NCBI RefSeq assembly: GCF_025907915.1
Contig: NZ_JAPAAF010000006.1
Span: 124,001-188,000 of the forward strand
Length of the DNA: 64,000 nt
Direction of reading: 5' to 3'
Source: Gaoshiqia sediminis
GTDB taxonomy: Bacteria > Bacteroidota > Bacteroidia > Bacteroidales > Prolixibacteraceae
Shown: in pieces, positions 45,104 to 54,787 of the stretch
Layout: each line of letters starts with the position of its first letter
Numbering within the stretch: the stretch's first letter is position 1
Made by a program: the position numbers and the translations under genes
The notes under the pieces: model-generated
Databases searched by the model: none
Seen by the model: the letters and a program-made list of their open reading frames with translations, nothing else
Told to the model about the DNA's origin: nothing

Positions 45104-46033
45104 ATGAAACGATTACTTTTCCTTTCCCTGATCCTGCTGATTGTTGTGGCCATGCAGGCGCAGGATACAACCGATGTGAAGGTGTTGACCAAAAAACTGG
45201 TTGAAGTTACCGAAGATGCTGAACACAGCGAGGTTAGTTTATTGAACGACCGGATCAATATCCGCGATAATTACCACGGCGATACAACTAACATCCGGGT
45301 TGGCCGTCGGAACATCGAAATTGTGGAAGGCGACCACAAAACCTATGTGAATATTCGCCGGGAGGATCGCTGGGGTGATGATTCGGAATGGCGCGACCAC
45401 AAGCGCAAACGCTTTAACGGACATTGGTCGGGGCTGGAGTTGGGCGTGAATGGGTTGGCCAAGGCCGATTACGGCTTGTACGGAGCCGGGGCTGATGAAT
45501 TTATGGAGCTCGACCAGCCCAAGTCGTTGGAAGTCAACCTGAACTTCATAGAGTATAATATTAGCCTGAAAGATGAACGTGTTGGCCTGGTAACCGGCAT
45601 GGGTTTTTCGATGAATAACTATCGCTTCGACAATCAACTTACGATTGATAAAGCCGAGGACGGACTGGTCCGGCCTTTCCCAGTAGCGGAAGATAATTTT
45701 GAAAAATCAAAGTTGGTAGTTTCCTACCTGACGGTTCCGTTGATGCTCGAATTTCAGGTTCCGGTGAACGGGAAGTCCAATCAGCTTTTTATTTCCGGGG
45801 GAATGGTAGGGGGGATCAACTTGGGATCGCACACCAAGATCAAGGCCGATAACTCAAAAACCAAAGACCGCGGAAGTTTCAATATCAACCCGTTTAAATA
45901 TGCCGCGGTTGCGCGGGTTGGATTGAAGGACATTTCGTTGTACGCCACTTACAGTCTTGCGCCACTGTTCAAAGACGATAAAGGGCCTGAGCTTTTCCCT
46001 TTCAGTATTGGTATTAGCCTCATCAACTTCTAA
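45104..46033 (+). CDS. Outer-membrane beta-barrel protein
   Basis: 309 residues with a cleavable leader (MKRLLFLSLILLIVVAMQAQ). After a charged N-terminal segment (VGRRNIEIVEGDHKTYVNIRREDRW) the protein has repeated amphipathic strands (LEVNLNFIEYNISLKDERVGLVTGMGFS, split here only for description; YLTVPLMLEFQVPV; AAVARVGLKDISLYATYSLAPLF) and ends in Phe (ISLINF), as outer-membrane barrels do. It resembles the PorT/OmpW-like barrels next to sigma factors in Bacteroidota. It carries the same ECF promoter as the sigma operon and is presumably its target. Confidence 0.82.
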   Translation: MKRLLFLSLILLIVVAMQAQDTTDVKVLTKKLVEVTEDAEHSEVSLLNDRINIRDNYHGDTTNIRVGRRNIEIVEGDHKTYVNIRREDRWGDDSEWRDHKRKRFNGHWSGLELGVNGLAKADYGLYGAGADEFMELDQPKSLEVNLNFIEYNISLKDERVGLVTGMGFSMNNYRFDNQLTIDKAEDGLVRPFPVAEDNFEKSKLVVSYLTVPLMLEFQVPVNGKSNQLFISGGMVGGINLGSHTKIKADNSKTKDRGSFNINPFKYAAVARVGLKDISLYATYSLAPLFKDDKGPELFPFSIGISLINF

Positions 46034-46239
46034 CGCATTCATTTGCAAGGCATAACGAAAAGTATATCCAATTATCCGTTGATTGAAAAGACACTTCAGC
46101 AAATACTGTCAGATTACCTGTCGGGAACTCCGGTAGATGAAAACACTGAAATTCGTCATCCGGGACAGCAAGTATTGAGAACAAAAGAGGAAAGCCTGTT
46201 GCTGGGAAAAGATATGTCAGTTATGAAAGACAGGCAATG

Positions 46240-46279
46240 AAAAGCGGCCGCTGCTTTTGATAGGCTACAGCCGTTTTTT
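46240..46279. terminator. Terminators between the barrel gene and the efflux operon
   Basis: AAAAGC (46240-46245) and GCTTTT (46253-46258) pair around a NotI-like GCGGCCGC core, and a second small GGCT/AGCC hairpin ends in TTTTTT at about 46275. Together they can stop both converging units. Confidence 0.55.
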
Positions 46280-46294
46280 AATTTGCTTTTTGTG

Positions 46295-47587
46295 TTATTG
46301 CTCGTATTGCTGAATGATGCTCCCGGTCATCCGCAACAAGCTGGTATGTGTATCGATAAAGCTGTAAATGGCTTCCAATTCCCGAAGTGCCGCGTTTAAA
46401 TAAAGGTTTTGCACATCACGGAAGTTGAACGAATTGATTGCGCCACTTTCGAATTTTTCCCGGCTGATTTGCAGGTTTAGGTTGGCTGTGGCCAGGTTTT
46501 CGGCGGCCACGTTCAGCAGTTCTTTGCGAACCAGGTAAAATTCAAAAATATTGGCTAGCTGGTTGTCCAGTTCATGTTTCATCTGCTCCAGTTGCACATC
46601 GCCCATGCTTTGTTCAATTTCGGCAATTTGTTTGGCACGTTTCCGGTTTCCGCCACTAAACAAGTTGAAGCTCAACGTGAGGTTCCCGTAGAGATTGGCT
46701 GAATTGCCCCAGCTGACACCACGTGTTTCATAATCGGTACCTAACCGTGAGCCGGTAATGCCACCGGCAAACGCCAGCGACGGATAAAAATCGCTTTTGG
46801 CCAGGGCAACCGCATTCTTCAGCAAGTTTTGGTTGATGTATTGATTTTTGAGGCTTTTGTTGTTGGCCATCATTTGTTCGGAGAGTTTGGCCAGGGAATA
46901 GTCAACAGGGATGGCCGAAAACTCACTGGTGAACTGATAGTCCGGATTATTGGTCACTGCAAGCAGGTAGTTAAGATTGCGCAAGGCGTTTTTATGGGCG
47001 ACCTCCTGCGTCAAAAAAGCCGATTTGTCTGCCAGAAACGCATTTTGTGCCTGTAGCACATCATACGTAACGGCAGTGCCAAAATCCTTTTTTGCCACTG
47101 CCCGGTTGTACAAATCCTCCGACAGGTTCATTACTCCCCGGTAAACTTCCAGCTTTTCCTTTTCGAGCAAAACGGCATAATAAGCAAGCACTACTGATTG
47201 AATGGTTCCTTCAATCATGATGCCTGTGTTTTGCCGGGAGAGTTCTTCCAGTTCATCCAGTTTTTGTTTATTGATGCGTACGGCAAACCCGTCAAACAGG
47301 GTCCAGCTCACGTTGGCTGAACCCAGGTATTGATTCTGGACATAATCTTCTGTCTGGTTTTCGTTGATGTTGTTTCGCGACTCAAGGGATAAGTTTACGT
47401 AAGGGTAGCGTCCAACCGTTCCCCAACTGTTTCTGATTGCTGCAATTTGTTCGTCCTGCCGGGTAAGTTGCAGGTCGTAATTATTGTCCAGGGCAATCCG
47501 GATGGCATCTGTCAAACTGAGCGCTTGTTGCCCAAATCCGGAGCATGTAATGAAAAGGATTGCCAATAGCAGGCTATAGCGTATCAT
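46295..47587 (-). CDS. TolC-family outer-membrane efflux protein
   Basis: 430 residues from ATG 47587 (MIRYSLLLAILFITCSGFGQ); the frame is open further upstream but that part overlaps the pump gene in another frame. Two related halves of long amphipathic helices are visible: SLTDAIRIALDNNYDLQLTRQ near the start, VTYDVLQAQNAFLADKS, then KSDFYPSLAFAGGI and FNFRDVQNLYLNAALRELEAI, all typical of TolC. It forms the outer-membrane exit duct. The start overlaps the pump stop by 14 bases, and it is third in the adaptor-pump-duct operon. Confidence 0.9.
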   Translation of the reverse strand: MIRYSLLLAILFITCSGFGQQALSLTDAIRIALDNNYDLQLTRQDEQIAAIRNSWGTVGRYPYVNLSLESRNNINENQTEDYVQNQYLGSANVSWTLFDGFAVRINKQKLDELEELSRQNTGIMIEGTIQSVVLAYYAVLLEKEKLEVYRGVMNLSEDLYNRAVAKKDFGTAVTYDVLQAQNAFLADKSAFLTQEVAHKNALRNLNYLLAVTNNPDYQFTSEFSAIPVDYSLAKLSEQMMANNKSLKNQYINQNLLKNAVALAKSDFYPSLAFAGGITGSRLGTDYETRGVSWGNSANLYGNLTLSFNLFSGGNRKRAKQIAEIEQSMGDVQLEQMKHELDNQLANIFEFYLVRKELLNVAAENLATANLNLQISREKFESGAINSFNFRDVQNLYLNAALRELEAIYSFIDTHTSLLRMTGSIIQQYEQ

Positions 47588-50500
47588 AGTATCTGTCTTT
47601 TTTGTCAGCGTTAATTTCTTCGGGAGTTTTTTCATCGTATCGTCTCTGCGCATTGATGTAGGCAATTTCGACTTCCTCGGGCTTGAAGGCACGGCCATGC
47701 CACCATTGGCGGAGGAGGCGGCGGACATCATTCAGCACGACAATTAATGCCGGGAAAAACAACAGGATGAACAAAGTGCCGAATGCCACCCCGTACACCA
47801 ACGAAATGGCCATCGGGATAAGGAATTGCGCCTGAAAGCTCCGTTCGAGTACAATGGGAAACAAGCCGGCCGACGTGGTGAGCGTGGTTAGAATAATTGG
47901 GCGCAAGCGTGATTTCCCGGCTTGAAGGACGGCTTCTTTTACTTTAAAGCCTTCCTCGATCAGCAGGTTAAACTTCGATAGGAAAACCACCGAATCGTTG
48001 ATGACAACCCCCGATAGCGCGACAATTCCCCACAAACTCAACATAGAAACGGGTTTTCCGTGGATGCCGTGGCCCCAAATGGCGCCAAGGATGGAAATGG
48101 GAATCATCACCAGGATGATCAGCGGTTGCTCAAACGAGCGGAAGTTGATCATCAGGATGAAGACAATGGCCAGGAATGCCAGTGGAAAATACAGCATCAT
48201 ATCCTTCATGTTGCGCTGTCCCTCGCGTTGCTGCCCCTGGTATTCCACCTGGATTCCGGGGTAAAGCACGTTCAGGTCGGGAATGATTTCAGCCCTTACT
48301 TGTTCCAGGATTTCTGTTACCGAAGCGTCCGGGTCAACTAAGTCGGCGTTGACACGGATTTCGCGGCGGCCATTAAATCGCTGAATGTTTACCGGGCCAC
48401 GTTTCATTTCGTAGTCAACCAGTTCGATCAGGGGGTATTCGCCTGAGGGTGTTTTGAACTTCATTTGCTCGAGTTGTCCGAGTTGTTCGCGGTCGTTGGC
48501 GGGATACCGAACCCAAACGCGCAACTCGTCGCGGCCAACCTGCAACCGCTGGGCCTGTCCTCCATAAAAACCCTGGCGGACCTGATCGGCGATCATTCCC
48601 TCGTTGAATCCTAGCATGTAAGCTTTGGGTTTCAGTTTGAGCAGAATTTCCTGTTTCCCAAGAGCATTGTTGTTCACCACATCTTTTAATTGGGGCATAT
48701 CCTGCAGCCGTTCAATTATATAAGCCTGTGCTTGTTCAAGTTCTTCAGCATTGCGCGATTGCAGGCCGATAGATACCGGGAGGCCAAAGCGGCTTTGTGC
48801 ACCGATAGTAAATTTCACAGCCTCCGGAACTGACCCAATTTTTTTTCGGACACGCTCGATGATTTCATACGAGCTGATATTCGTTTCTTCCGAATTGCGG
48901 GGCGACACAAACAGGTTGCCGGTGTGGGAACCACTTTCCTGTCCATCGAAACCGGAACCGATGTTTACCGTACAGTATTCAATAATGTCCAGCGTGTCGT
49001 TATAATCGTTTTTCAGCTCTTCGTTTACGGTCCAAACTGTCTCCTCAAATCGGGCCAGGTATTCCATGGTCTGCTTCTCTCCCGAACCGGGTGTGAAAGC
49101 AATGTTTACATTGAATGAGTCGAACTCCATTCTCGGGAAGAACGTGGTTTTAATGATTTGACCGCCCAATAGACCATAAGTAATCAAAATCATGGCCAGG
49201 GGGAGGGCGATGACAACATACCTCCACTCAATGACCAGTTTCAGCACACCGTGGTAAGCATAATCGCGCAGCCAGGAGAAGAATTTCTCGATATATTTTC
49301 GCAAGCCATGTGCTTTCTCGTGGAGTGTTTTTTCGCTCAATACATGCGAGTTACCCAAATGTGCCGGTAGCACAAAAAAGGATTCGAACAGCGAAAAGGA
49401 CAGGCTCACACAAACAATGAAGGCCATTTCGAACATCATTTCCATTTGGCCGGAAATAAAAAACAAAGGAGAAAAGGCCACAATGGTCGTGGTTACTGAT
49501 GTCAGTACTGCGGGTATAACTTCCATCGTGCCATCAACAGCGGCCTTGATGGGGGTTTTGCCCATTTCGAAATGCTGAAAAATATTCTCTCCGATCACAA
49601 TTCCGTCATCAACTAAAATACCGATGACCAGGATCATCCCAAAAAGGGAGATCATGTTGATGGTTATGCCCGACAGGTTGGCTACGATAAACATGGCCAG
49701 GAAGGAGGCCGGGATTCCCCAGGCCACCCAAAACGACAAGCGGAGGCTCAGCATAATGGCCAGCGCGAGAACCACCAAAAGGAGCCCCTGTCCGCCGTTG
49801 ACCAGCAACAGGTCCAGCCTGCTTTTCAGCAGGTCCAGGAACGAGCGGGTGACGACCAGTTCCACTCCGGAAGTTTTTTGGTTGAATTCGGCCACGTAGC
49901 TGCTGATATATTGATCGATGTCGCCTAAGTCTTCCGAAATCAGTTTGGAGATGAAAATACGGATGACCGGATTTCCTTTTTCGAGCGCTTTGTTGGGGCT
50001 CAGGTCCGAAAATTTCTTTTTGATGATGGCAACTTCGCGCAGGTGGATAACACTTCCGTCGGCATTGGCCTTTACTACGATGTTGCCGATTTTGATGGGG
50101 TCGGCGCTGCGAGATCGCAAACGGATAAGCATTTCCTCGTCTAACGAGCGCAGCTGCCCGCCGGAAACGTCGCGGTTGTTTTGGGTTATGGCATTTTGAA
50201 TGTCGCTGAATGTCAGGCCGTAGCGAAGCAGGTCTTCCTCTTTTGCCTCCACCGATATTTCAAGGTCTGGGTAGCCGGACAGGTTTACCTGGCTGATCAG
50301 GCCGGATGACAGGAAATCTTCCTCCACCTGTTGTGCATAATCTTTCAGTGTGAGCAGGTCCACATCGCCTGTGACCATAAGCTGCATGGCAGGCGAGGTG
50401 GTGCGCTGTTTATAAACGATGGGGCGTTCGGCGGCTGTTGGAAAGGACGAAATTCCGTCAACAGAATTCTTTACTTCGATGAGAGTTTCGTCAATATCAA

Positions 50501-50798
50501 ATTCGCCGGTGATTTCGATTTGCACACTGGCGAAGTTTTCGGACGAGGTAGAGGTTATTTCGTAAATGCCGGGTATGCCCCGTACGGCTTCTTCAATGCG
50601 CGAGGTTACCCCTTCTTCCATTTCTACGGGCGAGGCGCCCGGGTAGGCTACCCGGACAAAAATCATTTTTGATGGTCGTTCCGGGAAAAACGACAGTTTC
50701 ATGGAGGCCAGGCTCAATCCTCCTACAACCAGCAAAAAAAGCACAATCAGGTTGGCGTAAAACGGGAACCTGACAAATAGTTCGACGATTTTCCTCAT
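47574..50798 (-). CDS. RND family efflux pump permease
   Basis: 1,074 residues of AcrB-like inner-membrane proton antiporter. TM1 follows VELFVRFPFYANLIVLFLLV, the first porter loop begins after it, and TM4 carries the paired acids of the proton relay in GILVDDGIVIGENI. The conserved VLTSVTTTIVAFSPLFF and late GVVINDSVVFLSKFN and PIILTTLTTSAGLFP blocks are all present. Together with the adaptor 1 base upstream and the TolC gene downstream it forms a tripartite exporter. Substrate (drug, dye, lipid or metal) cannot be told; the metal-type signature is not obvious. Confidence 0.93.
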   Translation of the reverse strand: MRKIVELFVRFPFYANLIVLFLLVVGGLSLASMKLSFFPERPSKMIFVRVAYPGASPVEMEEGVTSRIEEAVRGIPGIYEITSTSSENFASVQIEITGEFDIDETLIEVKNSVDGISSFPTAAERPIVYKQRTTSPAMQLMVTGDVDLLTLKDYAQQVEEDFLSSGLISQVNLSGYPDLEISVEAKEEDLLRYGLTFSDIQNAITQNNRDVSGGQLRSLDEEMLIRLRSRSADPIKIGNIVVKANADGSVIHLREVAIIKKKFSDLSPNKALEKGNPVIRIFISKLISEDLGDIDQYISSYVAEFNQKTSGVELVVTRSFLDLLKSRLDLLLVNGGQGLLLVVLALAIMLSLRLSFWVAWGIPASFLAMFIVANLSGITINMISLFGMILVIGILVDDGIVIGENIFQHFEMGKTPIKAAVDGTMEVIPAVLTSVTTTIVAFSPLFFISGQMEMMFEMAFIVCVSLSFSLFESFFVLPAHLGNSHVLSEKTLHEKAHGLRKYIEKFFSWLRDYAYHGVLKLVIEWRYVVIALPLAMILITYGLLGGQIIKTTFFPRMEFDSFNVNIAFTPGSGEKQTMEYLARFEETVWTVNEELKNDYNDTLDIIEYCTVNIGSGFDGQESGSHTGNLFVSPRNSEETNISSYEIIERVRKKIGSVPEAVKFTIGAQSRFGLPVSIGLQSRNAEELEQAQAYIIERLQDMPQLKDVVNNNALGKQEILLKLKPKAYMLGFNEGMIADQVRQGFYGGQAQRLQVGRDELRVWVRYPANDREQLGQLEQMKFKTPSGEYPLIELVDYEMKRGPVNIQRFNGRREIRVNADLVDPDASVTEILEQVRAEIIPDLNVLYPGIQVEYQGQQREGQRNMKDMMLYFPLAFLAIVFILMINFRSFEQPLIILVMIPISILGAIWGHGIHGKPVSMLSLWGIVALSGVVINDSVVFLSKFNLLIEEGFKVKEAVLQAGKSRLRPIILTTLTTSAGLFPIVLERSFQAQFLIPMAISLVYGVAFGTLFILLFFPALIVVLNDVRRLLRQWWHGRAFKPEEVEIAYINAQRRYDEKTPEEINADKKDRYYDTL

Positions 50799-50799
50799 G

Positions 50800-51972
50800 C
50801 TAGTTCAGTTTTGCAGGTTGATTTTGTTTCGGTGCCAATACTTCAACAGGCAGGTTTTCCTTCACATTGATCAGGGCTTCGGTAACCACAAGGGCGCCTT
50901 CATCCAGCCCATTAAACAGCAAGGTGGTTTCGTTGATTTTCAGAATGTTGATTTCAGCCTTTTTTAGTTTGCCGTCCACAATGGTAAATACTACGTTGGA
51001 GTTGAATACCGCACTTCGGGGGATCTCCATCGCGCCATCGATTTTTTGGCCGGGAAATTCTACCACCTTGTACTCGCCGGTTAGCAGGTCTTCGTTTGAG
51101 TAGGTTTGTACCTGCACAAAAATGCTCCGCGACTGGGTATTGGCTTCAACAAAGTCGGCCTTCCGGGTAACCGTGCCGGGCAATACCTGATCGGTGTAGC
51201 CCGAGTGGACAGTTACTTTGTCGCCCAGCCTGATCCATTTGCTATTGTCGTTTTCAACCGGAACTTCTATCTCCAGCATATCGGTTCGGATCATGCGGGC
51301 AATCTGGCTCCCTGCATTCACATAAGCGCCAGCCTCAAAGTTAACTTGGGTAAATGTGCCATTAAACGGGGCGTACAGTGAACGGCGTTCCAGGTTTTTT
51401 TCGTCGTGAAGAATACTATAATATTCATTTAAAACCGAGCGGCTGGCCAAAAATATTTTGAGTTTTTCATTTTTGGGGATTGGCAACATGGGGAGCGGAT
51501 TCTCTAAATCAACTTGGTTGAAATAGTCCAGAAAAGTGGGGTAATCATCCGGAAAGTCAACTTTCATGTCGGGCAGGATGTTGGTAAATGCATGGAGGAA
51601 TTGACTTTTACGGGCTTTGAGCGCTAATTCAGCTTCATCCTTATAAATGGTGGCCAACAATTGCCCTTTTTTAAATGAGGTACCTTTTTTCAGGGCAACG
51701 GCTCCTTTTTCAATCTTTCCGGCAGCTTCTGAAACCAGCAGAACATCGTTTCCGGAAACAACCCGGCCCTCTCTTTTTAGTGGCGAAACCACTTCGGTAT
51801 AGGCTGTCGGCTGAGCTTTTACAAAACGTTTGATTGTCGTGTCTGGCCCTTGCGGTGGCTCCGGTTTCATGGATACAAAAAGCCACGACAGGGCAGCCGA
51901 CCCTCCCAGCAAGATGAACAGTGCAATGACTACAAAAGTGATTTTTCTCCAACTCATTTTTTCCATTTTCAT
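50800..51972 (-). CDS. RND efflux periplasmic adaptor (membrane fusion protein)
   Basis: About 390 residues. The start at 51972 (MKMEKMSWRKITF) is preferred because a TACATTTG -7 box lies just upstream at 52003-52010; starts further out would be inside the promoter. An N-terminal anchor (ITFVVIALFILLGGSAALSWLFV) is followed by the lipoyl/barrel-sandwich pieces (GRVVSGNDVLLVSEAAGKIEKG and APFNGTFTQVNFEAGAYVNAGSQIA), a helical hairpin between them, and beta-barrel and membrane-proximal domains. It links pump and TolC duct. First gene of the operon. Confidence 0.9.
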   Translation of the reverse strand: MKMEKMSWRKITFVVIALFILLGGSAALSWLFVSMKPEPPQGPDTTIKRFVKAQPTAYTEVVSPLKREGRVVSGNDVLLVSEAAGKIEKGAVALKKGTSFKKGQLLATIYKDEAELALKARKSQFLHAFTNILPDMKVDFPDDYPTFLDYFNQVDLENPLPMLPIPKNEKLKIFLASRSVLNEYYSILHDEKNLERRSLYAPFNGTFTQVNFEAGAYVNAGSQIARMIRTDMLEIEVPVENDNSKWIRLGDKVTVHSGYTDQVLPGTVTRKADFVEANTQSRSIFVQVQTYSNEDLLTGEYKVVEFPGQKIDGAMEIPRSAVFNSNVVFTIVDGKLKKAEINILKINETTLLFNGLDEGALVVTEALINVKENLPVEVLAPKQNQPAKLN

Positions 51973-52002
51973 AAGGTTTACTCGTCTTCTTTTTTGAATT
52001 TG

Positions 52003-52010
52003 CAAATGTA
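52003..52010 (-). promoter_or_regulatory. TAnnTTTG -7 box of the RND efflux operon
   Basis: TACATTTG on the minus strand fits the Bacteroidota -7 consensus, about 30 bases before ATG 51972. No clear -33 TTTG was seen. Confidence 0.5.
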
Positions 52011-52023
52011 GTTGTTTCTGCAT

Positions 52024-52333
52024 TTTTACAGAAGGGAACGGTATCTCCGATTCTTCTTAACAGAAATGATGCAGCTTAGATGAATTATCTGTCTGTAGGT
52101 TTAATATCGTTCCTTTTATTCGTCAATAAAATTAGCATAAGTGTCAACTAAACATGTTTCTCGTTTCTGTCTGTTACCATCGGGAACGGCAAGGGTTTGA
52201 TGTCAACCTGACGCGATGCCCGGTGCTTTTTCAGTGCGGTTTATGAAAAAAACAGTTAGCGCCTTTAAAAGTTTTTCAAAGATAGAAATGGAAACATCCT
52301 GTACATTATTTTATGGCAAATGGGCAGAATTTA
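52024..52333. other. Intergenic region between the divergent efflux and nadB units
   Basis: About 310 bases without a supported gene. It should carry the upstream promoter parts of both units. A 105-codon open frame from 52216 overlaps nadB in another frame and is not called. Confidence 0.45.
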
Positions 52334-52341
52334 TAACTTTG
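52334..52341 (+). promoter_or_regulatory. TAnnTTTG -7 box of the nadB-nadC-coaX operon
   Basis: TAACTTTG is a full match to the consensus and would start transcription about 25 bases before the nadB ATG at 52374. Confidence 0.5.
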
Positions 52342-52373
52342 CCGGTCAATAAACAAGAGAGGTTGCAGATTTC

Positions 52374-53945
52374 ATGCAAAAGAAAATTTTTGACACCATC
52401 ATTGTTGGCAGCGGACTGGCCGGGCTTACGGCTGCCTATCATGCCTCCAGGCACGGTACTGTTGCTATCATCACCAAATCGCAACTCGACACCAGCAACT
52501 CCTACTATGCTCAGGGTGGCATTGCCGGGGTAATTGCTGAAGATGATTCACCTGAATTGCATATCGAGGATACCCTGGTAGCCGGGCGTGGCCTTTGTGA
52601 ACGGGAGGCTGTGGAGATTCTTGTTCGAGAAGGGCAAGACCGTATCCGCGAATTGATTGATATGGGTATGCAATTCGATCAGCGCGACGGGAAACTGGTG
52701 CTTGGTTTGGAAGGAGGACACAGTAAGCGCCGGATTTTGCATGCCGGAGGCGATGCCACAGGTAAGGAACTGACTTGCTTTATGCTGAAGAAAGTATTGG
52801 AACAAAAGAATATCCAAACCTTTGAATATACAGCTGTCACTCGTTTGCTGATGCAGGATGGCCTATGTGTTGGGGCGCAGGCGCTGGATTTTGTAAGCGG
52901 GGAAAACCTGATCTTTCAAGCGTCGGCCTGTATTTTGGCAACCGGCGGCTTGTCAAGGATTTTTAGCCGCACTACAAACCCGCACACCGCCACAGGCGAT
53001 GGCATTGCCTTGGCTTTTGATGCCGGTGCGCAGGTCGAAGATATGGAATTCATCCAGTTTCACCCTTCCGCATTGTGTGTCGAAAATCAGGATGCCTTTC
53101 TGATTAGCGAGGCTGTTCGCGGCGAGGGTGCCTGGCTATTGGACAAACAAGGCCAACGTTTCATGAAAGACATTCATCCGCTGGCCGAGTTGGCGCCGCG
53201 CGATGTGGTGGCCTTCTCAATTTACAGGCAGATGAAAAAGGACCAGCGCCCGTTTGTGTATTTGTCGCTCAGTCACCTCGATCCGGTGAAAATTAAATCG
53301 CGCTTTTCAAATATCTCCCGGAAACTGGCCGAATTTGGCTATGACATGGCCACTGACCTGCTGCCCATTGCCCCTGCTGCCCATTATATGGTGGGTGGCA
53401 TTAAAACCGGATTGCATGGCGAAACCAACATTCCCGGTCTCTTTGCCTGTGGCGAGGTGGCCTCAACCGGTGTGATGGGGGCCAACCGCTTGGCCAGTAA
53501 TTCGTTGCTCGAATGTTTGGTATTTGGTAAACGTGCCAGTGAAAAAGCTGCTGCTTGTGCAAACCAACCGCTGAATATTGAACAGCCTGTTCCAGTTACC
53601 AATTTGCAGGAAAACGAGGCTTTCTTTCTGGAAATAAAGAATGAGATTGCCGATTTGATGTCACAACATGTAGGCATTGTCCGCAATGAAACTGACCTGA
53701 CCTTGGCGCTGAGCCGCCTGGCAGAAATCAAGCAAAACATGCCGGTTGAAATTCAAGACTATAATCTTCTGAAGGTCCGGCAAATTACCGAAATTTGCAC
53801 GTTGATCACCAAGTCGGCATTGCTCCGGAAAGAAAGCCGGGGCGGCCATATCCGGGAAGAATACAAACAGGAAGAGCCGGATTTCAGGCTGCACATTGTT
53901 CAGCAAAAAGATAATAACCCTGAATTTATTTCAATAAAAAAATGA
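52374..53945 (+). CDS. nadB: L-aspartate oxidase
   Basis: First enzyme of de novo NAD synthesis: FAD-dependent oxidation of L-aspartate to iminoaspartate. The FAD motif VGSGLAGLTAAYHAS is at about 11-25; SNSYYAQGGIAGV follows. EFIQFHPSAL and the substrate loop SEAVRGEGAWLLD are typical of the fumarate reductase/succinate dehydrogenase flavoprotein family, and the late GEVASTGVMGANRLASNSLLECLVFG block (described in part) is diagnostic of NadB. A C-terminal helical domain starts near ENEAFFLEI. It overlaps nadC by 4 bases. NadA (quinolinate synthase) is not in the window. Confidence 0.94.
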   Translation: MQKKIFDTIIVGSGLAGLTAAYHASRHGTVAIITKSQLDTSNSYYAQGGIAGVIAEDDSPELHIEDTLVAGRGLCEREAVEILVREGQDRIRELIDMGMQFDQRDGKLVLGLEGGHSKRRILHAGGDATGKELTCFMLKKVLEQKNIQTFEYTAVTRLLMQDGLCVGAQALDFVSGENLIFQASACILATGGLSRIFSRTTNPHTATGDGIALAFDAGAQVEDMEFIQFHPSALCVENQDAFLISEAVRGEGAWLLDKQGQRFMKDIHPLAELAPRDVVAFSIYRQMKKDQRPFVYLSLSHLDPVKIKSRFSNISRKLAEFGYDMATDLLPIAPAAHYMVGGIKTGLHGETNIPGLFACGEVASTGVMGANRLASNSLLECLVFGKRASEKAAACANQPLNIEQPVPVTNLQENEAFFLEIKNEIADLMSQHVGIVRNETDLTLALSRLAEIKQNMPVEIQDYNLLKVRQITEICTLITKSALLRKESRGGHIREEYKQEEPDFRLHIVQQKDNNPEFISIKK

Positions 53946-54787
53946 TGGACCAGAAAGTACTTGAAGCAGCAGAGCACTTGATTAACATGGCTCTGGAAGA
54001 GGATGTGGCCACGGGCGACATCACCACGGATAACCTGATTCCCGCCGAAACCCGCAAGAAAGCTTACATGGTTGCCAAGGCTGACGGCGTTATTGCCGGC
54101 CTTCCGGTTGCCGAAATGGTCTTTCGGAAGCTCGACCCGAATTTGGCCTGGAACCCGGAAGTGAACGAAGGCGACCACGTTAATATAGGGGATGTGCTGG
54201 TGCGCTTCGAATGCAGCTACCGGGCCTTACTGACCGGTGAACGTACCGCCCTGAACTTTTTTCAGCGGTTGTCGGGCATTGCCACCATGTCGGCCAAATA
54301 TGCCGAAGCTGTCAGCGATTTTAAAACCGTGATACTTGACACGCGCAAAACGTTGCCTGGCTTCCGGTTGCTGGATAAGTACGCCGTGAAGACGGGAGGC
54401 GCTACCAATCATCGCATTGGTTTGTTCGATATGGTCATGATCAAGGATAACCATATCGATGTGGCTGGTGGAATTACAGCAGCGGTCAATCAAATTAAGG
54501 CGAAAGTGGCTCCTGAAATTAAAATTGAGGTGGAAACCACCACCCTTGAACAGGTGCAGGAAGCCCTGGATGCCGGCGCCGATATCATTATGCTGGATAA
54601 TATGACCAATGAAACGATGGCCACGGCTGTTCAGCTAATCAATGGAAGGGCCAAAGTGGAGGCCTCGGGCAATATGACACTGGAACGTTTACGCGAAGTT
54701 GCCGCAACTGGGGTGGATTATATCTCAATCGGCGCTCTGACCCATTCGGTTCAGGCCATGGACATCAGTCAGCGGATTGAGCTATGA
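53942..54787 (+). CDS. nadC: Nicotinate-nucleotide pyrophosphorylase (carboxylating)
   Basis: Quinolinate phosphoribosyltransferase, third step of NAD synthesis. It starts with LEEDVATGDITTDNLIP. The catalytic and phosphate-binding residues are in the DTRKTLPGFRLLDKYAVKTGG and NHRIGLFDMVMIKDNH blocks, and the barrel ends with EVETTTLEQ, ADIIMLDNM and VEASGNM...VDYISIGALTHS. 281 residues is normal. It overlaps both nadB (4 bases) and coaX (4 bases), so all three are translationally coupled. Confidence 0.94.
   Translation: MMDQKVLEAAEHLINMALEEDVATGDITTDNLIPAETRKKAYMVAKADGVIAGLPVAEMVFRKLDPNLAWNPEVNEGDHVNIGDVLVRFECSYRALLTGERTALNFFQRLSGIATMSAKYAEAVSDFKTVILDTRKTLPGFRLLDKYAVKTGGATNHRIGLFDMVMIKDNHIDVAGGITAAVNQIKAKVAPEIKIEVETTTLEQVQEALDAGADIIMLDNMTNETMATAVQLINGRAKVEASGNMTLERLREVAATGVDYISIGALTHSVQAMDISQRIEL

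Noticed and set aside
46043-46240. 65-codon frame beginning TTG after the barrel gene
   Set aside because: Begins at a rare start codon with no ribosome site, and lacks any recognisable feature; treated as non-coding.
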